Positions 12,301 through 24,600 of a stretch of DNA of 64,000 nt are shown here, piece after piece. Below the pieces are notes generated by a model. The model saw only the letters and a program-made list of their open reading frames with translations, was not told the DNA's origin and did no database searches. Origin of the DNA: Campylorhamphus procurvoides (Eukaryota > Chordata > Aves > Passeriformes > Dendrocolaptidae); assembly GCA_013396655.1 (NCBI GenBank), contig WBMV01005969.1, forward strand, positions 1,831,534-1,895,533, read 5' to 3'. The translations under genes and the position numbers were made by a program. How positions within the stretch are numbered: the stretch's first letter is position 1; every line of letters starts with the position of its first letter.

Positions 12301-14349
12301 GTGAGATGTTTTGGTTCAGGACCCACAGTGTAGCCAGATGGCCTTTTCAATAGATGGTTGCAAAACATGATTTGAAATTAGTCTGTGGGGATGAAATTAT
12401 TTTATTCTCAGTAATACAAAATCTATTGTCTCTAGAGCTTTTTTTCTTAATTTCAGTTTTTTTTCTTACTTGATTTTGTCTAATTCTGAAAACAATGTGT
12501 CACTATAGAGAACTTCCAGGTGTTTGGGTGTTAACCTAATTCCAGCATTAGCTGAAAATTCAGCATTGGCTTTTTCGTCTTTTTGGTACCTATTTAGTAT
12601 GTGCATTTCCTACTGTTGGAGTCTGAGATGTCTCTCCCATTGCTTATATCCCAGGAATGAAAATGCCGTGGTACTAATATCTGTAAATTAGGAAAGCATG
12701 TTTTGTTTTTTTGTGGGTTGAGAGGGAGGGTGTGTTGGTAGAGGCTTGGATCATTTTGGAAAGGGCAGAGGAATGAGGGTAATGGTGATAGAGGGGGAAG
12801 AAAATGATTGCTTTTCAAATTTGATGTCAGCAACTGTTCTGCTGTCCTGTTAGAGAGATGATGTGCTGCCAAATACTGACCTGACTGTCAGCTAGGTGCA
12901 GTGGTGGGCAGCCTGTTACTGCTACTTCCAGGAGGGGAAATGCTGGAGTACTTTGTTAAGTGTAGCTCAGTTTGTTGAAATTCAAGGATGAAAATCCTAT
13001 GCTGAAATCTTTAAGTTGTAAAGATAAAAAGTGGTGTCTTGGCCTTTTACTCAAAGGTGACAGATGGACCCCTGTACCCCCAGGTTTCTCAGATGATGTG
13101 TGGTGGATTTAGGAGAAGTAAATAATTACCACAGCCCTGTGATCTCTGTTTATACTAATATAAATATGTATTCCCTACAAACAGTTCTAGATACTTTGTT
13201 CAAACCTTTGGAAATAAAGTTATTTAATTACTCTTTTCAAACAGAAATATATCCTAATTCTAGTAGTTGTATTTAAATCATTAAAAGAATTAGGTAGGGC
13301 CTCAGATCTATCATGAATGAAGCCAGTAATGAAACTTTAGGCTTCAGGGATATAGTGTGTGCTCTGTATATGACAAATATCTAAATGACAAGAGGAATAA
13401 AGCATTGTGTTAAGCATCAAACTAGAAACTAAACCAGAATTACTCAGATTATTCTTTGTCTCCTCTCATGAATTCTAAAACTCTGAGAAATTACTTTCCT
13501 GAGCCTGTGACTGTAGCTTCATGGTACTGAAAGCAGCAGTGCTCGTGGGTGAAGTCCCTTTGTTGGTAAAAGGTGTTCATTGTGCTGCAAGAGCTCAGCA
13601 GAGCTAAAGCGGAGTGTTGGCATCTTAGTGCCTGGGCTGCAGGGGCTTAGTGCCTGAGCTGCTGGTCTGTATGGGCAGGTAGGGAAAGACATCCCCTGGG
13701 ATTTGTCAGCTGATACTTAAATGGATTTTCATTTATCTCCATGGTTGGTATAAAGATTTTTGGAGAGTGAGCTTTTAAGCTCAGCTTTAATGAATCTATT
13801 GGAACTTGTGCTTTTTTTTAATTTTTATTTTTACTGATAAAAGCCTACTTTTTTTGATGATTGCAGTCCAAAGAGCTTGTGTAACAAATAATCTGTCAGT
13901 AGGATAACTGCTATAAGTGGCTGGAAATGCTGACTGGCCTCAGAACTGCTTTCAGGGGGAAAGCACATTTCTGCATTATAAGAAATGGCTTTCTGTGCAG
14001 AGCGCTGTGATGTAAGCAAATGCTGCTTTCAAGATGTTCTGAAATAAACTGACTTGGTTATTGTATATAAGCACTTAGCTCTGGTACAGGCTCAGCGTTG
14101 CATCCATCAGATGGGCAGCAGGGCCATGGGATGCAGTACTGACATGTGCCTCACGTATTTCCAAACCAGCTACGAAGCAGTTTGGGTTTACGTGGGAAAG
14201 CAGTTCCAGTGAAGTGGGTAACAGATGTGCTGTAGCAGGTGTAAACCTGTACTTTATGGGAGACCACACGAGTATTCACACGATCACTAAAAAATAAGTG
14301 AACAACTCCCCAAGGCTCCAAAGAAAGGAAAAAAGCGTGTGTTTGCATG
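9391..14349. other. Intergenic DNA, AT-rich, no gene supported
   Basis: About 5 kb after MEMO1. It holds T runs at about 9540 and 9908, scattered short open frames on both strands and a stray AATAAA at 10930-10935. No splice-flanked coding exon, RNA gene or confidently identified transposon was seen. Confidence 0.6.
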
Positions 14350-14475
14350 AGAGCAGGGAAAAGCCGCTCCGCGAGGGGCCGGGCTGGCCGGCACTAGGTG
14401 TCAGTGTCGGAGCGCCGCGGCCGCCCGGGACAGAGCCGAGCAAGCGCCCCTGCCCCTCGGGAGCACCAGTGCCTG
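14350..14475. promoter_or_regulatory. Isolated GC-rich, CpG-dense patch
   Basis: A short island of CpG-rich sequence lies in otherwise AT-rich intergenic DNA. It includes a GCGGCCGC octamer at 14417-14424 and multiple CGCC/GCCGC runs. CpG dinucleotides are strongly depleted on either side. It could be the promoter of a non-coding transcript, an enhancer, or a GC-rich remnant of an inserted sequence. Open frames pass through it on both strands but encode nothing I recognise. Confidence 0.4.
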
Positions 14476-16410
14476 CTGCTTTTGAAACACCAGACACAGC
14501 CTTTCGTTTGTTAGGTTGTCCTGAGCTTCCTGGCCGTGTCCAAAAGCCCCTTTTCCAACCGTCTATCCACAATACTGTGACTCAAATTAGGGGCAAACAC
14601 TTCAGCTGGCAGAGCTCATAACCAAAGCGGTGGTGCAGCTCCCGCTGTGCCTCTGGGCACGGGCCCTCTTGCTCCACTTTAATCCATCTGTGTTTTGCGA
14701 GTCCTGCACAAATTACTGCACTTGGTCTGCTCTTGGTGTTTCAGGAAGGGTGGTGTTCAGTTCAGGACAAGGTGGTGGCTAGGGTTTGGAGCTGGCTGAT
14801 GAAAAGGAAGGGTTTCTCCCAAGCTCCTCTGCAGGTGGCATCACGGTTGGGAAGTATTCAGCATGTGCTGGTGTAAAGGGTGGTGGCAAAGATGTCATGG
14901 ATTTCAGCAGTGTGGGTTCAAGAGGGCAGATAGAACTGTTGCCATGCCTGAGCTGGGTGTGGCAGAGGCATATGAGCATCCTCTATGGCATCTTGCACCC
15001 TTGCACCCCAAGACCTTGGTCCGTGTGCTTTGGTTTGGCCTGGCAAGTGGAGGGTTCCCACCCACGAGGAGGAGAGGCACCCATTGTTCCATGTATCTTA
15101 AAGCATTCTACCTCTGTACAAATACTTTTCAAATTTTGAAAAAAAATACCTCTGCATCTGATCAAGCTTCCACTGAAGTCAATGGGAGACATGTCAAACT
15201 TAAGGAGATTTGGAACCATTCAAGCAAGTGGTAAAGGAGCCAGGTCTCAGCTGTTGTAACCTGGGGAGAGGCTGTGGGAGGACAGTGCTGGCAGCTTGTG
15301 CAGTGGAACAGAACCAGAGATGAAGATGCATTCAAATTGTATCTGGAGACAAATGTCCATGCTTTGTAACTCCAAGCAGAAGTTTTGCTTATCTGATCTT
15401 TCAGTTAAGTTCACAAGATTATTTTGTTCATTAAAAAAGGAATAAGGGTCAAGCTGCTGCCTTTTTTTTTCTTTTTTCATCTTTTAAATGCTGCTAAGTT
15501 CCGTTTTCTTGACATATGAGCTTTTCCATGACTATAGTTTCTTTTATCTGAGAAAGAAATCTCAGGCCAGATCCAGCTTCTTTTAAACTTAAGTGACATT
15601 CCAGAATGAAGTCAGAAGGTAAGGGTCTAAAAAGTCAGGCTGGAAAAGACAAAAATAGGAGAGAAAAATGACAATGTCTGCTTTTTATTTCCAGCTGTCT
15701 CTAGCTGGAACAGAGTTGGGCCAGTGAAGAAGTTTTGAAATTCGTGTCCTTTACTTTCCATTCCTGAGTTGCTTTTGTCACTGGAGGGCATCCAGGCTCT
15801 GGCACCTCCTCGTGTGCCATCACTAGTCCTTCCAAAGGACATGCCACTGCAGACCAAGCACTGGCATAGGAACAGGGAGATGCATGCTAAAATGGGCAGT
15901 GTAGCTACTGTGTCTGTATTGTATATATAGCTGCTTTGCATGGGTGTAGCTGACAGGATGCTCAAGATGCCCTTCTGCTGCCAGCTGTTGCCAGTGTCAA
16001 GTTGTATCTCCATAGGAGAAAACATAGAGGTAAGAGACAGTGTCTCTTGGACTCTCCAGCATCTTGCTGTACTGAGAGAAAAAAAACCCCAAAAAACTGA
16101 GGGAAAGCCCAGCTTCGCCAGGGCCAGAGAGAGCAGCTGTACCTGTGCATGTTGGAAGCAGGGCTTTAGGTTAGGTGATGCAGGGCATTGCCAAACAAAG
16201 CCCTATGTGTTCCATCTAGGGAAATTTCACCACACATCTAGCCTGCCTGTACCCGCCTTTAGTCAGTCTCACAGTGGAGAGGTTCTGTCTGGAGACAAAA
16301 TTTTGCTAGAAACTACTTGACTGTTCATCACACCAACATGAAGAATGCGCCTTCACAGTCTCTACATTTCTATCACTAAAAGGCAGGAATGAAATCCCCT
16401 TTAGCCCTCA
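14476..16410. other. Intergenic DNA, mixed composition
   Basis: Moderate GC with several overlapping open frames on both strands (up to 132 codons on the minus strand at 15627-16025). The frames overlap one another, show no domain and have no splice or start context, so they are judged to be chance. No repeat is confidently recognised. Confidence 0.55.
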
Positions 16411-16414
16411 TTTC

Positions 16415-16640
16415 ACTAGGCTGAATGAACCTAATCCCTTCAGTCTTTCTTCATGTGCCACAATCTCCAACCCTATAACCATCTTGGGGCACTTAGCCCA
16501 TGCTCCCTAAACCCGCTGGACTGTTCTCCATTTTTTAATGTCCCTCTTGACCTTGGAAATACTGGACACAGTACCCAGGTGTGATGTGGGATAGTTGCAT
16601 TCCTTGATCTGGCTCCAGTCTCACTGATACAGCATGGTAC
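16415..16640 (-). mobile_element. Eroded CR1 LINE fragment (antisense)
   Basis: On the + strand the text follows the familiar antisense CR1 pattern. An 'aggctgaa...' start is followed by 'ccatcttggggcac', a 'gctggactgttctcc' segment, and 'tactggacacagtacccagg' with 'gtgatgtggg'. These match the 3' part of CR1 ORF2, read in reverse. Many mismatches and indels mark an old copy. The element is on the minus strand. Boundaries are approximate. Confidence 0.65.
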
Positions 16641-17620
16641 TCGTACAGTCACTGCTGTGGGTTATTTTTCATCATGAGCCTTCAAAATGCATTGTAAGGA
16701 TATTGTAGGAATAGCTCTCAGTTTCTGCCCTCCTGAGATTTTTTTCAGAGGCAAGTCAAAGCTTTGACCCTCCCATCTACAGATCAGAAGAATTAAGTCT
16801 GATTTTAGCTGCCTTCTTCCTTCGGGCATAACAGACAAATACCTCACCTTCTGCAATATTTAGCTTTGGAAGGAAATTTACAGGGGGTGAAAGAACCCAC
16901 TGGAGAATAAGAGGGATATATCAGTTTTGGAGATAAATGAAATCTTCAGGTTTCTCTTATGTTTGCACCTCTTTAAAGAAATTAATTTTTTTCTAAACTG
17001 GTCTGTAAATGAAACACAATGTTTTTCATAACTATTTCCCTGAGTGACATAACACTGACACAAAAATGAGCCCTGATTCTAATACCAATAATTCTATCAA
17101 AAGGCATATTCTAGCTGGGCAATTGCTCCACCACATCCCTGGTGCCAGGGTTGCGTGTTCCAGATGAGAGTACACTGGCCTTCTTGCCCAGCTCCATGCT
17201 TGACCAAATGCCAGACTTTCATCCAAGCCGAGATAAATTTCTCAGTTTCCTCACCTTTATAGCAGAAACTGTGGTACTTGGCTTCCTTTGGGTATCAGAA
17301 ATGACCTCCACCATATCTGTCAGTGTCTTTGCTTGCTTGCAGGCATTTGGAGAGAGAGCAGTGTCACATCGTGTGGCACTTGGGGGGTCTGCCACCTCAT
17401 CCTCATTCAAGATGGACAACTTAAATTGCCTGTGGCAGATGTTTTTCCCTCCAGCATGGTCCTGCTAGAGCTTTGCTGCCATTCCGGAAAGGGGGGCACT
17501 TAAGATCTCTTCTCTGCAATTTAATCACATTTGTTTTTCTATCCCAGTAGACTTGTTAAACTCTCCCATCTCTTTTGAAGCTGCTGGTTATGATTGTGAA
17601 AACATTATTGCATCCCTTCT
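16641..17620. other. Intergenic DNA between two CR1 fragments
   Basis: About 1 kb without a recognised repeat or gene. Open frames overlap on both strands at 17142-17503 and carry no domain. It may include further CR1 sequence too eroded to recognise by eye. Confidence 0.5.
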
Positions 17621-17624
17621 CCTT

Positions 17625-18720
17625 TTTCTCTTCTCTAGCAGGAACAGCCCTAATTCTCTTAATCCTTTTCTATACCATGACTAGTTCTTGCTGCTTTCCT
17701 CCAGGCTGTTGGACAGCACTTCCTCAAACTGTAGCATCCCAAATGACTCATTTGTGCTGAGACCAGGCTGGTGCCAAACATGGGGGGGTGTAACTTCATA
17801 TTTTCACACATCTCACCACTGCATGGTGTGACCCAGGATGATGCTCACCCTTCCTGCAGCAGCAGGTCACTGTGACACACACCAACACCTAATTTTAGCA
17901 GAACAACTGTGTAGCCAGGTGTTACCTTGTCAAAGGTTTGCACACCCAGAAACCCATGCTGGGTTTGTGCTTTCTCGTGCCCTTATCAAACTGCCTTCTG
18001 TTTTGTAGACAGTTTCTCCAGCTTGGCTAGATCATTTTGAATTCCTAGGCTGTCTCCTGTGTACTGCAAGTCCTTCTACCCTAGCCACCATCTGCAAATC
18101 TAACAATTGTACTCCATGAACTCAGTATCCATTAATGAAGACACAGTATAGTACTATAGACTGGCTTCAATGAAATCCATGCTACTTCATGCACCCTTCC
18201 AGTCTGACCAGAAATTTACTGACAATGACTCTTAGAAACAACTTTTCCAACCAATTCTGAACTGCCCTTACGATGATGTGACATTGACTCAAGTCACCTC
18301 CCTGTAGGAACACACCATGTGAGAAAATGTCAAAGCTTTGCTGCGGTCAAAGTACATCACTTGCTTATATAGAATGGTGGTTTCCACTTTTATCCTCTCA
18401 CAGAAGGAACCTTAAAAAGCTTGAAGTGTTAGTTCCTCATTAATCTGCATTTGCCATCACTCATCTGCATGACACCTGTCATGTGTTTGCAAGTAGCCTG
18501 GTTTGTTTTACAGTGTTTTTCTGGGCACTGATGTTCAGCCAACTGGTCTGCAGTTGTTTTGCTCCTCTGTCCCCCCTTTATTAAGCTCATCCCTCCATTT
18601 GCCCTTGATCAGTTTTGTGTCACCTTGGTCATCCACCCCAAATTCTCAGGTAACCTCAGTCAACTCTGATATAGCTTATGCCAGTGGTGTGAACAGCTGT
18701 GTGGAATTTTCTTAGACACA
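17625..18720 (-). mobile_element. Ancient CR1 LINE, ~1.1 kb of ORF2 (antisense)
   Basis: The + strand follows antisense CR1 ORF2 over its whole length and in the right order. The segments are the 'ggaacagccctaattctctt' region, 'cccaggatgatgctcaccct', 'agcttggctagatcattttg', 'accatctgcaaatctaac', 'atccattaatgaag', the 'tcaaagctttgctgcggtca' segment, then the 'actggtctgcagttgttttg' part near the reverse transcriptase core. This is reverse-transcriptase-derived sequence full of stops and indels, so it is dead. It is a different insertion from the one at 16415, because the two overlap in CR1 coordinates. Confidence 0.8.
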
Positions 18721-20893
18721 ACCAGTTTGAAAACACTGATTTATCTAAATGATCATAAAATATAGATAAATTTTGATATCTTTCATTTCTTTAGTACCCT
18801 GAAATCTGTTTCGATGGCAGTTCTGTTAGCTGTCCAATTACAGCTTGGCCCTTTCAGTGGAAACAGGAAAAAAAATTAGACACTAATATTGATATTGGTA
18901 AATTTTGGTGATAGAAACATGGGAAGGGAAAGGACAACCTGGTTCAGTAATTTCCATCTCCCGTGGCCATAAATATAACATCATGCAGAGACTATGTGAA
19001 TCTCAGCACTAACAAGCCAAACCTGCTTTAACAAGTGCCTGCCAGGAATCTCTTACTCTGGGCTGCTAACACTGAAAAAGGAGGCTGAGTTTTTGGAGAC
19101 CTGTGGGTTTACCTTTTGCCTTTCCTTATTAGAGAGGATAATGTTCCTACTCGTGGTTGCAGCATCAGCATGCTCTTGGCTGCTGCCTGGCTGGGTGGGC
19201 AGCTTCTGTGAGCCTCCAGGCACCACTGTCGGGGTGGCAAAACAGGCTGTGGCTGGAGAGGGAGCCCAGGGGGAGCAGTCCCCAAGGCAGGAGGTGACTG
19301 CAGTGGCCTGAGAAGGGTGGTCCCAGAGTGGGTTTCTCCCTCAGCCCTTGGTGCAAAGGGGAGAGGTGCAAGGCTTGGACTTGCGCTCCTGTGTTGCAAA
19401 ACTTTGGCTGGTGGTGGGGCAAGGAGGGAAAATACAAACAAGATCTCTAGGAGGGAGCCTGTAGGGTAATGGCAATGCTCATCATCTAAATGAATATTTT
19501 GCTAACTTTTTTACAGGTTCTTTTGAGTTCAAAGGGAAAGACTATTCAGGGCTTCACTCCTTCCTGCAGCAATCCACAACTTGCTTGTGACTTGTCCATG
19601 ACTGTATGATAGCCATACCATCTCTAGCTCTCCAATTCGTTTGCAGCATCATCCTAGATCAGAGACCCTCAGAAATGTCCCTAAGCTGTAAAAATGGGTT
19701 AACCATCCAACAATCTCTTGTTTCAAATTCAGTGAAGTGTTATACAAGCAGTCATAAATGCTGATCTTAGAAAAGAAGAGCAGCTTCACATGCAATTGTT
19801 TGTTCAACCAATGTACAAAGCAAAAACTTTTTGGAAAGCTACATTACTTTTTTTATTTTTTAATACTAGTGGTCCTTTAGTGAGTGTTAATCTCTGACAG
19901 ATGACTCTGTCCATTTGGCACTACTGAAGAGTGTAAAAGCCTAATTTATGTGGAAAACTTATTTTAAATTGTGTATTAATTAGAAACAACTAAAATAACT
20001 GATCTTTGCATTCTGGGAGAGCATGATGGTGCCAAAGCCCCACTAATAAATTCCGCTTCCAAGAAGTGGGAGAGAGTTTGCAGACAGAACTTGTGGCATG
20101 AGCAATTTTTCTCCTTTCATAGTTGTGGAATATTTCTAAGGACAAAAAAATCCTGTGAACAAAGAGCAATGTCCCTCACAGACAAATTCACACAGGCTCT
20201 AGCTTGTGCTGAAGGAAGGTACAATAACAGCATCTGCCTTGTTCTCTGGTATGAGGGAGGGTGTCCCTGGTGGAAAGGCGGGGTTGGAGATTCTGGATCC
20301 GAGTGTGCCGGGCTTATAGAGTACCTGAAGGTGTTATGGTAGACCACCATTCCTGCTCCTTCCACCAGACTAGCAACTTTACACTCATCCAGCTTGCTGC
20401 CAAGGGCTGAAGCTCTTGCCGGCTGTGGATTGGGGTGCCAAGGCCATTGCCTAGAGATGGCAGTAGGGGAGAGCTGAGCACAATGCAAAGCAGGGCTGTG
20501 TGTCTACAGTACAGGCAAAGAGAAAGGAGGAGGAGAAGGTGGGGTCCCTCTAGAAAATTTGCAGAGTGGCTCAAATAGAAAGGTGAATCTGCACAAAATC
20601 AGGGTTTATCAGTCTGTCTGATCATGGAGCAATGTTCCTTGTACAGGCATCAGCTTTGGAAAAGCTCAAAAAGGCAGGAGGGGCCCTGCAACAAACAGTT
20701 GCACAGGATTTTTTAATAAAACAGATTTTACCATCTTCAGAGCATATTCCTACTCCTGTGGTGACGTGTATGGTGAATCCCCTTAAACTTTTTGTGAAGC
20801 TGACTGGCTTGTTACATTGTTTAGGGAACCTGAAATGTTATTTAGATGTGATGTCATACCCAGAGATAAAAAGCACTCTTTGTCTATGAAAAG
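18721..20893. other. Intergenic DNA, no gene supported
   Basis: Opposed open frames at 19093-19441 and 20091-20574 on both strands lack recognisable domains. No RNA gene or transposon identified. Confidence 0.55.
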
Positions 20894-21650
20894 TGTGCTG
20901 GTTTAAAGGTAAACCAGCAGGCAAAATGAGCTTAACTCAAGAGAGATTACAAGTCAGAGCTGCAATTTATAAAAAAGATTAAAATAACTACAATGATACA
21001 GAGAAAACCCAGTTTTAACCCACAAAAACAGGTGTATAACCCAGCACCCTGGGGCATGAACAGAATGGTGTTCATTAGCCCCTGTGCTGAGTGCCACGTG
21101 GTCCCCCTGAGTATAAAGTAAAAGGAAAGGAAAACTTGTTGGTGAGGGTGATGGTTGCAGTCTTGTCGAGAGTGGCAGTCGCAGTCCTGTTGAGGTTCTG
21201 GTCTTCCTCTGGATCTGATGAGTGGTACCAGAAGTCCCCAAACCTCAGGTTCAGGTGGGTAATGGTCGATACTTCCCTCAGGGTGAGGAGTTTCACAATG
21301 GGCCACTTAACTCTGTGAATCATGGGATGTTTTTGGAATCTTTGATGGTCTAGGTCATTGCAGCTGCCTATTGTGCCAGTTCCTAATGGCCCATTAGCAG
21401 ATATGACCCCTCAGGCTGGGTGTGAAGGTGCTAATGCCTCCCTGGAGGGGAGTTATCACAGCTGAGTCATTGATGGGAAGACAGAAACACTCCCGTGTCT
21501 CGCAGGGTTCTTTAACACTCATCTTGTAGCCTGAGAGGTCAGTTGTGCCCTGGGCAGCTGCTGCAAATGATCCATTATTAACAGTCCATCAGCAATGACA
21601 TAGATGGTGTAGAATACACAGTTTTGGTTACACACACATAGTGATAAACT
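20894..21650 (-). mobile_element. Avian LTR retroelement remnant (LTR, probably ERVL-type, antisense)
   Basis: It starts with TGTGCTGGTTTAAAGG, a typical bird LTR edge, and its first 24 bases form an imperfect hairpin with perfect 10-base arms (20896-20905 and 20910-20919). Downstream the text matches what I recall of songbird ERVL LTRs read in reverse, including 'ggttctggtcttcctctgga', 'ggagttatcacagctgagtc' and 'ctcatcttgtagcctgagag'. A short imperfect tandem duplication lies near 21140-21200. The short minus-strand open frames across it are not a gag, pol or env gene. No target-site duplication was found and the far boundary is uncertain, so the exact family and extent are inference. Confidence 0.6.
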
Positions 21651-24600
21651 AGTCCCGGCTCCTGTAATTCAGACAACAAAATAAACATTTACCTGTTATA
21701 TTTTCTTCTTTTAGCTTCATCAAATACTCAACCTGAGGAGGAACACTATTTTTATATTTGTCTTGAAATAAGAAAATATGCTTCTAATGTTAGCTCAGAA
21801 AAAATTATTTCTGGCTGCAATGGGCAAGATGATTGTCTTACCTTGGACTGTGGAGGGATTGAGAATTGTTTCATGCTGAAGTAAAAGTATTATTTCATCC
21901 TGAAGATCAGGACAGAATAGTCAATATTCCTCGAGCAAGCAGATTGTTGTTTAGAATGACAACACACAAGGTTTTCTTGGCAAGGGTAATTTTTTTTTTC
22001 CTACAAAAACTGTGTCTTGAAAGTAAATCCTCAAACCAGACTGCTTTGCATTAAAAACATGCTTTCTCTTTTGAGCCTGCCAAGTCAGGTTAGCCTCTAC
22101 AATCTGTGTGGAAAAGTCTTAGATGACTTATTGAAAAGAAAACTAATCAGACAATTGCTATGCAATAGCAGTCTATTAAAATGTATAATTTCAGTAAACA
22201 TGTATTTAATAATGGAGAATCTGACACCAGAAGCATCGTTTCTATTAAATTTCGATGGAGTGATTTTGAAGGCTCTAAACCGCTCTGAATTTCCTTTTAA
22301 ATGCTGGTAATAGCTCCAGCGTTCAAAGCCAAGCCTCACTCTGATTTGGATGTTGAGGGAAAGCCATCAGGATGCTGATCTGTGAATCTGAGGGGCTGAA
22401 AGGGGATCTGTGATCCATCATACTTTGCCTACACAACTGTCTCTAAACTCCTGAGTGTGTTATGGGACTGCAAGGCTGCAGCAGTCAGTCAGAGCTAATG
22501 ACGTGGAAGCCAGAACCTGAAGCTCATACTTTTGATACAGGAGATGGGAAGTTTGGCATCCTCTAAAGAGGATTGGAAACCAGGCGTGCTAATGGGTGAG
22601 GGAGCCTCTGGCAGTTTGCCAGCAGGAGACATACTGGGAAAGGTCCAGAGCTAGTCCCCTCCTCCAGACCTCAGTCACCCAAACCTGGGTCTTTTTCCTC
22701 TTTTGAGGGCTAGTGGCAACATCTTGCCTTTTAGAACCAAATATGTTTGTTGCAGCCTTTAAAAGCAGGGGAAAAAAAAGGCATTGGTGGTAATGCTTAA
22801 ATTCTAAATTAGTGGTTTGAACACATGCTCAGGAAATGAGACACATGCCCACATACCTTTTAAGCTTTTCTCAGCTGGAGGATGTTCAAACCCACATCAG
22901 AGAATATCGGCAAGAAAGAACATGTAGCCAAGGGATGAGAGAGTGCTCTCAGGGCAGAGGGCAAGTCTGCTTACACATTGCACTCTAGTCTTTGGATGAA
23001 AAGCGAGAATAAATCTGGCAACACAGACTGGAGCTTCTCTGGCTTTCTGAGTTAGACCTCCTCCAGCCTGGCCTCTTCTTCTGCACTTTCATACTGCCTC
23101 TGCCCAAGGGTCCTGGCCCTGTGGCAGGCACTTAAAATTATTACCTTGGAATAAAACTGCCCTGGTAGAAACCTCACAGAGGCAGGGCACAGGTGCTGTG
23201 TAAGTGAGTGCGAGTTATTGAGTTGGCCACAAGCTCACAGCCTTCATTTTACCTTTATAGGCTTCACCTCCACTGAAATAGACATCCTGAGCTCAGTGTC
23301 TCTATGCAAAAACCCACGTAGTGGTCACAGCCCACAGGCTTTCATTCCCCTCACACTGAATTAAAAGCTGACTTGCAATTCCTCTCTCTGTAAATACCAG
23401 CTCAAAAGGATTGCAAAGCACTGAGATACTTTAAAAGAGAGTGGCCCAACTGGAAAAGGTCCTGTGTGAAAGCCACAGTGTCAGCTCTTTATACCTTCCA
23501 AAGTGCAAAGACAGCAGAAATCTTGTGTTGCAGTGGGGACAAACCCTGGTAAGATTTTTCTGTGACCCTTTCTGGTCAGATTGAAAGCAGAGCTGGCTGT
23601 GCTGGTGTGAGAGGCCTGAGCCCATCCCTGGAGAAGCACACAATTTTCTGAATGTAAGTGACCAAAGAAGAGAATTCAATCCAACAGCTATTTAGAATGA
23701 AATTCACAAGCAGATCTCCCTTCTGATGCCAAGGGTGTGCTCTGTGGAACCAAGGCATTTTCTTGTAATTGTCATGCTACCAGAGGGTCTCTTAAAGCCC
23801 TGCCTCCCACAGCCCAGGTAACACAGGACAATCGCAGAATTGATTAAAAGTAGTAATTCAGACTCCAGCTGTCATGAGCTAGAGAGAAGCTGGAAATTGT
23901 CAGTTTGTTTTTATTAAGGGGTTCAAACAAACAAAAGGTCACAGGTGTTTTATTTTTAAAATGTAATTATTTTAAAGTTAGCCCCTTTATACAATGAAAG
24001 AGCGTGATTTATGATTTCTGGACATGTGTTATTGGCAATTCTATGAATAGGAGTACCCTGCCTATGCTAGGTCACCTAGCATGTGCTTTGCCACATGCAC
24101 AGATTAGAAATTAGGACCCTGACATCCATTTATCAGTTAAACCCCACATATCTGGCTACACCGGATCCGTTCTGGAGGTGCAGCCCAACATCAGGATTTG
24201 CATTGCAGCACATGATGATACCTTTGGTGTGTCTAGCTTTTCTCTATGGAAACAAACACTTTTCCAGAGGCAGCATTCAGAGTCAGGCTTCTCACCAGAG
24301 CCTTGACATTCATAGCACCACAGGGTATTTTTAAGCTTAGTTTATTGCTGTAGTTGAAGCCTGTTGAAATCTTTGGAGCAACTGCACAGAATAAAGTACA
24401 GGTAAAGGAGGGCTGCCCAAGAAACAGCTGAACTTCTATTTAACTGTTCTGCTATGACGGGGACTATTTCAGATGGACTAAGATAAGTAGCAGGTAAGTA
24501 GCACTGCATAGAAATAATGCTTTTCCCAGGGCACCAGGGTTATCATTAAGCTTTGCAAGACTTGACATACAGACATGGGAAAGCAACAGGAAAGTAAGCA

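Noticed and set aside
14276..14621. Opposed 98- and 107-codon frames over the isolated GC-rich patch
   Set aside because: The frames reflect the GC-rich composition. Neither encodes a recognisable protein or has exon boundaries.
20947..21323. Overlapping minus-strand frames of 119, 95 and 82 codons that could be a small gene
   Set aside because: They fall inside the LTR remnant and have no gag, pol or env similarity.
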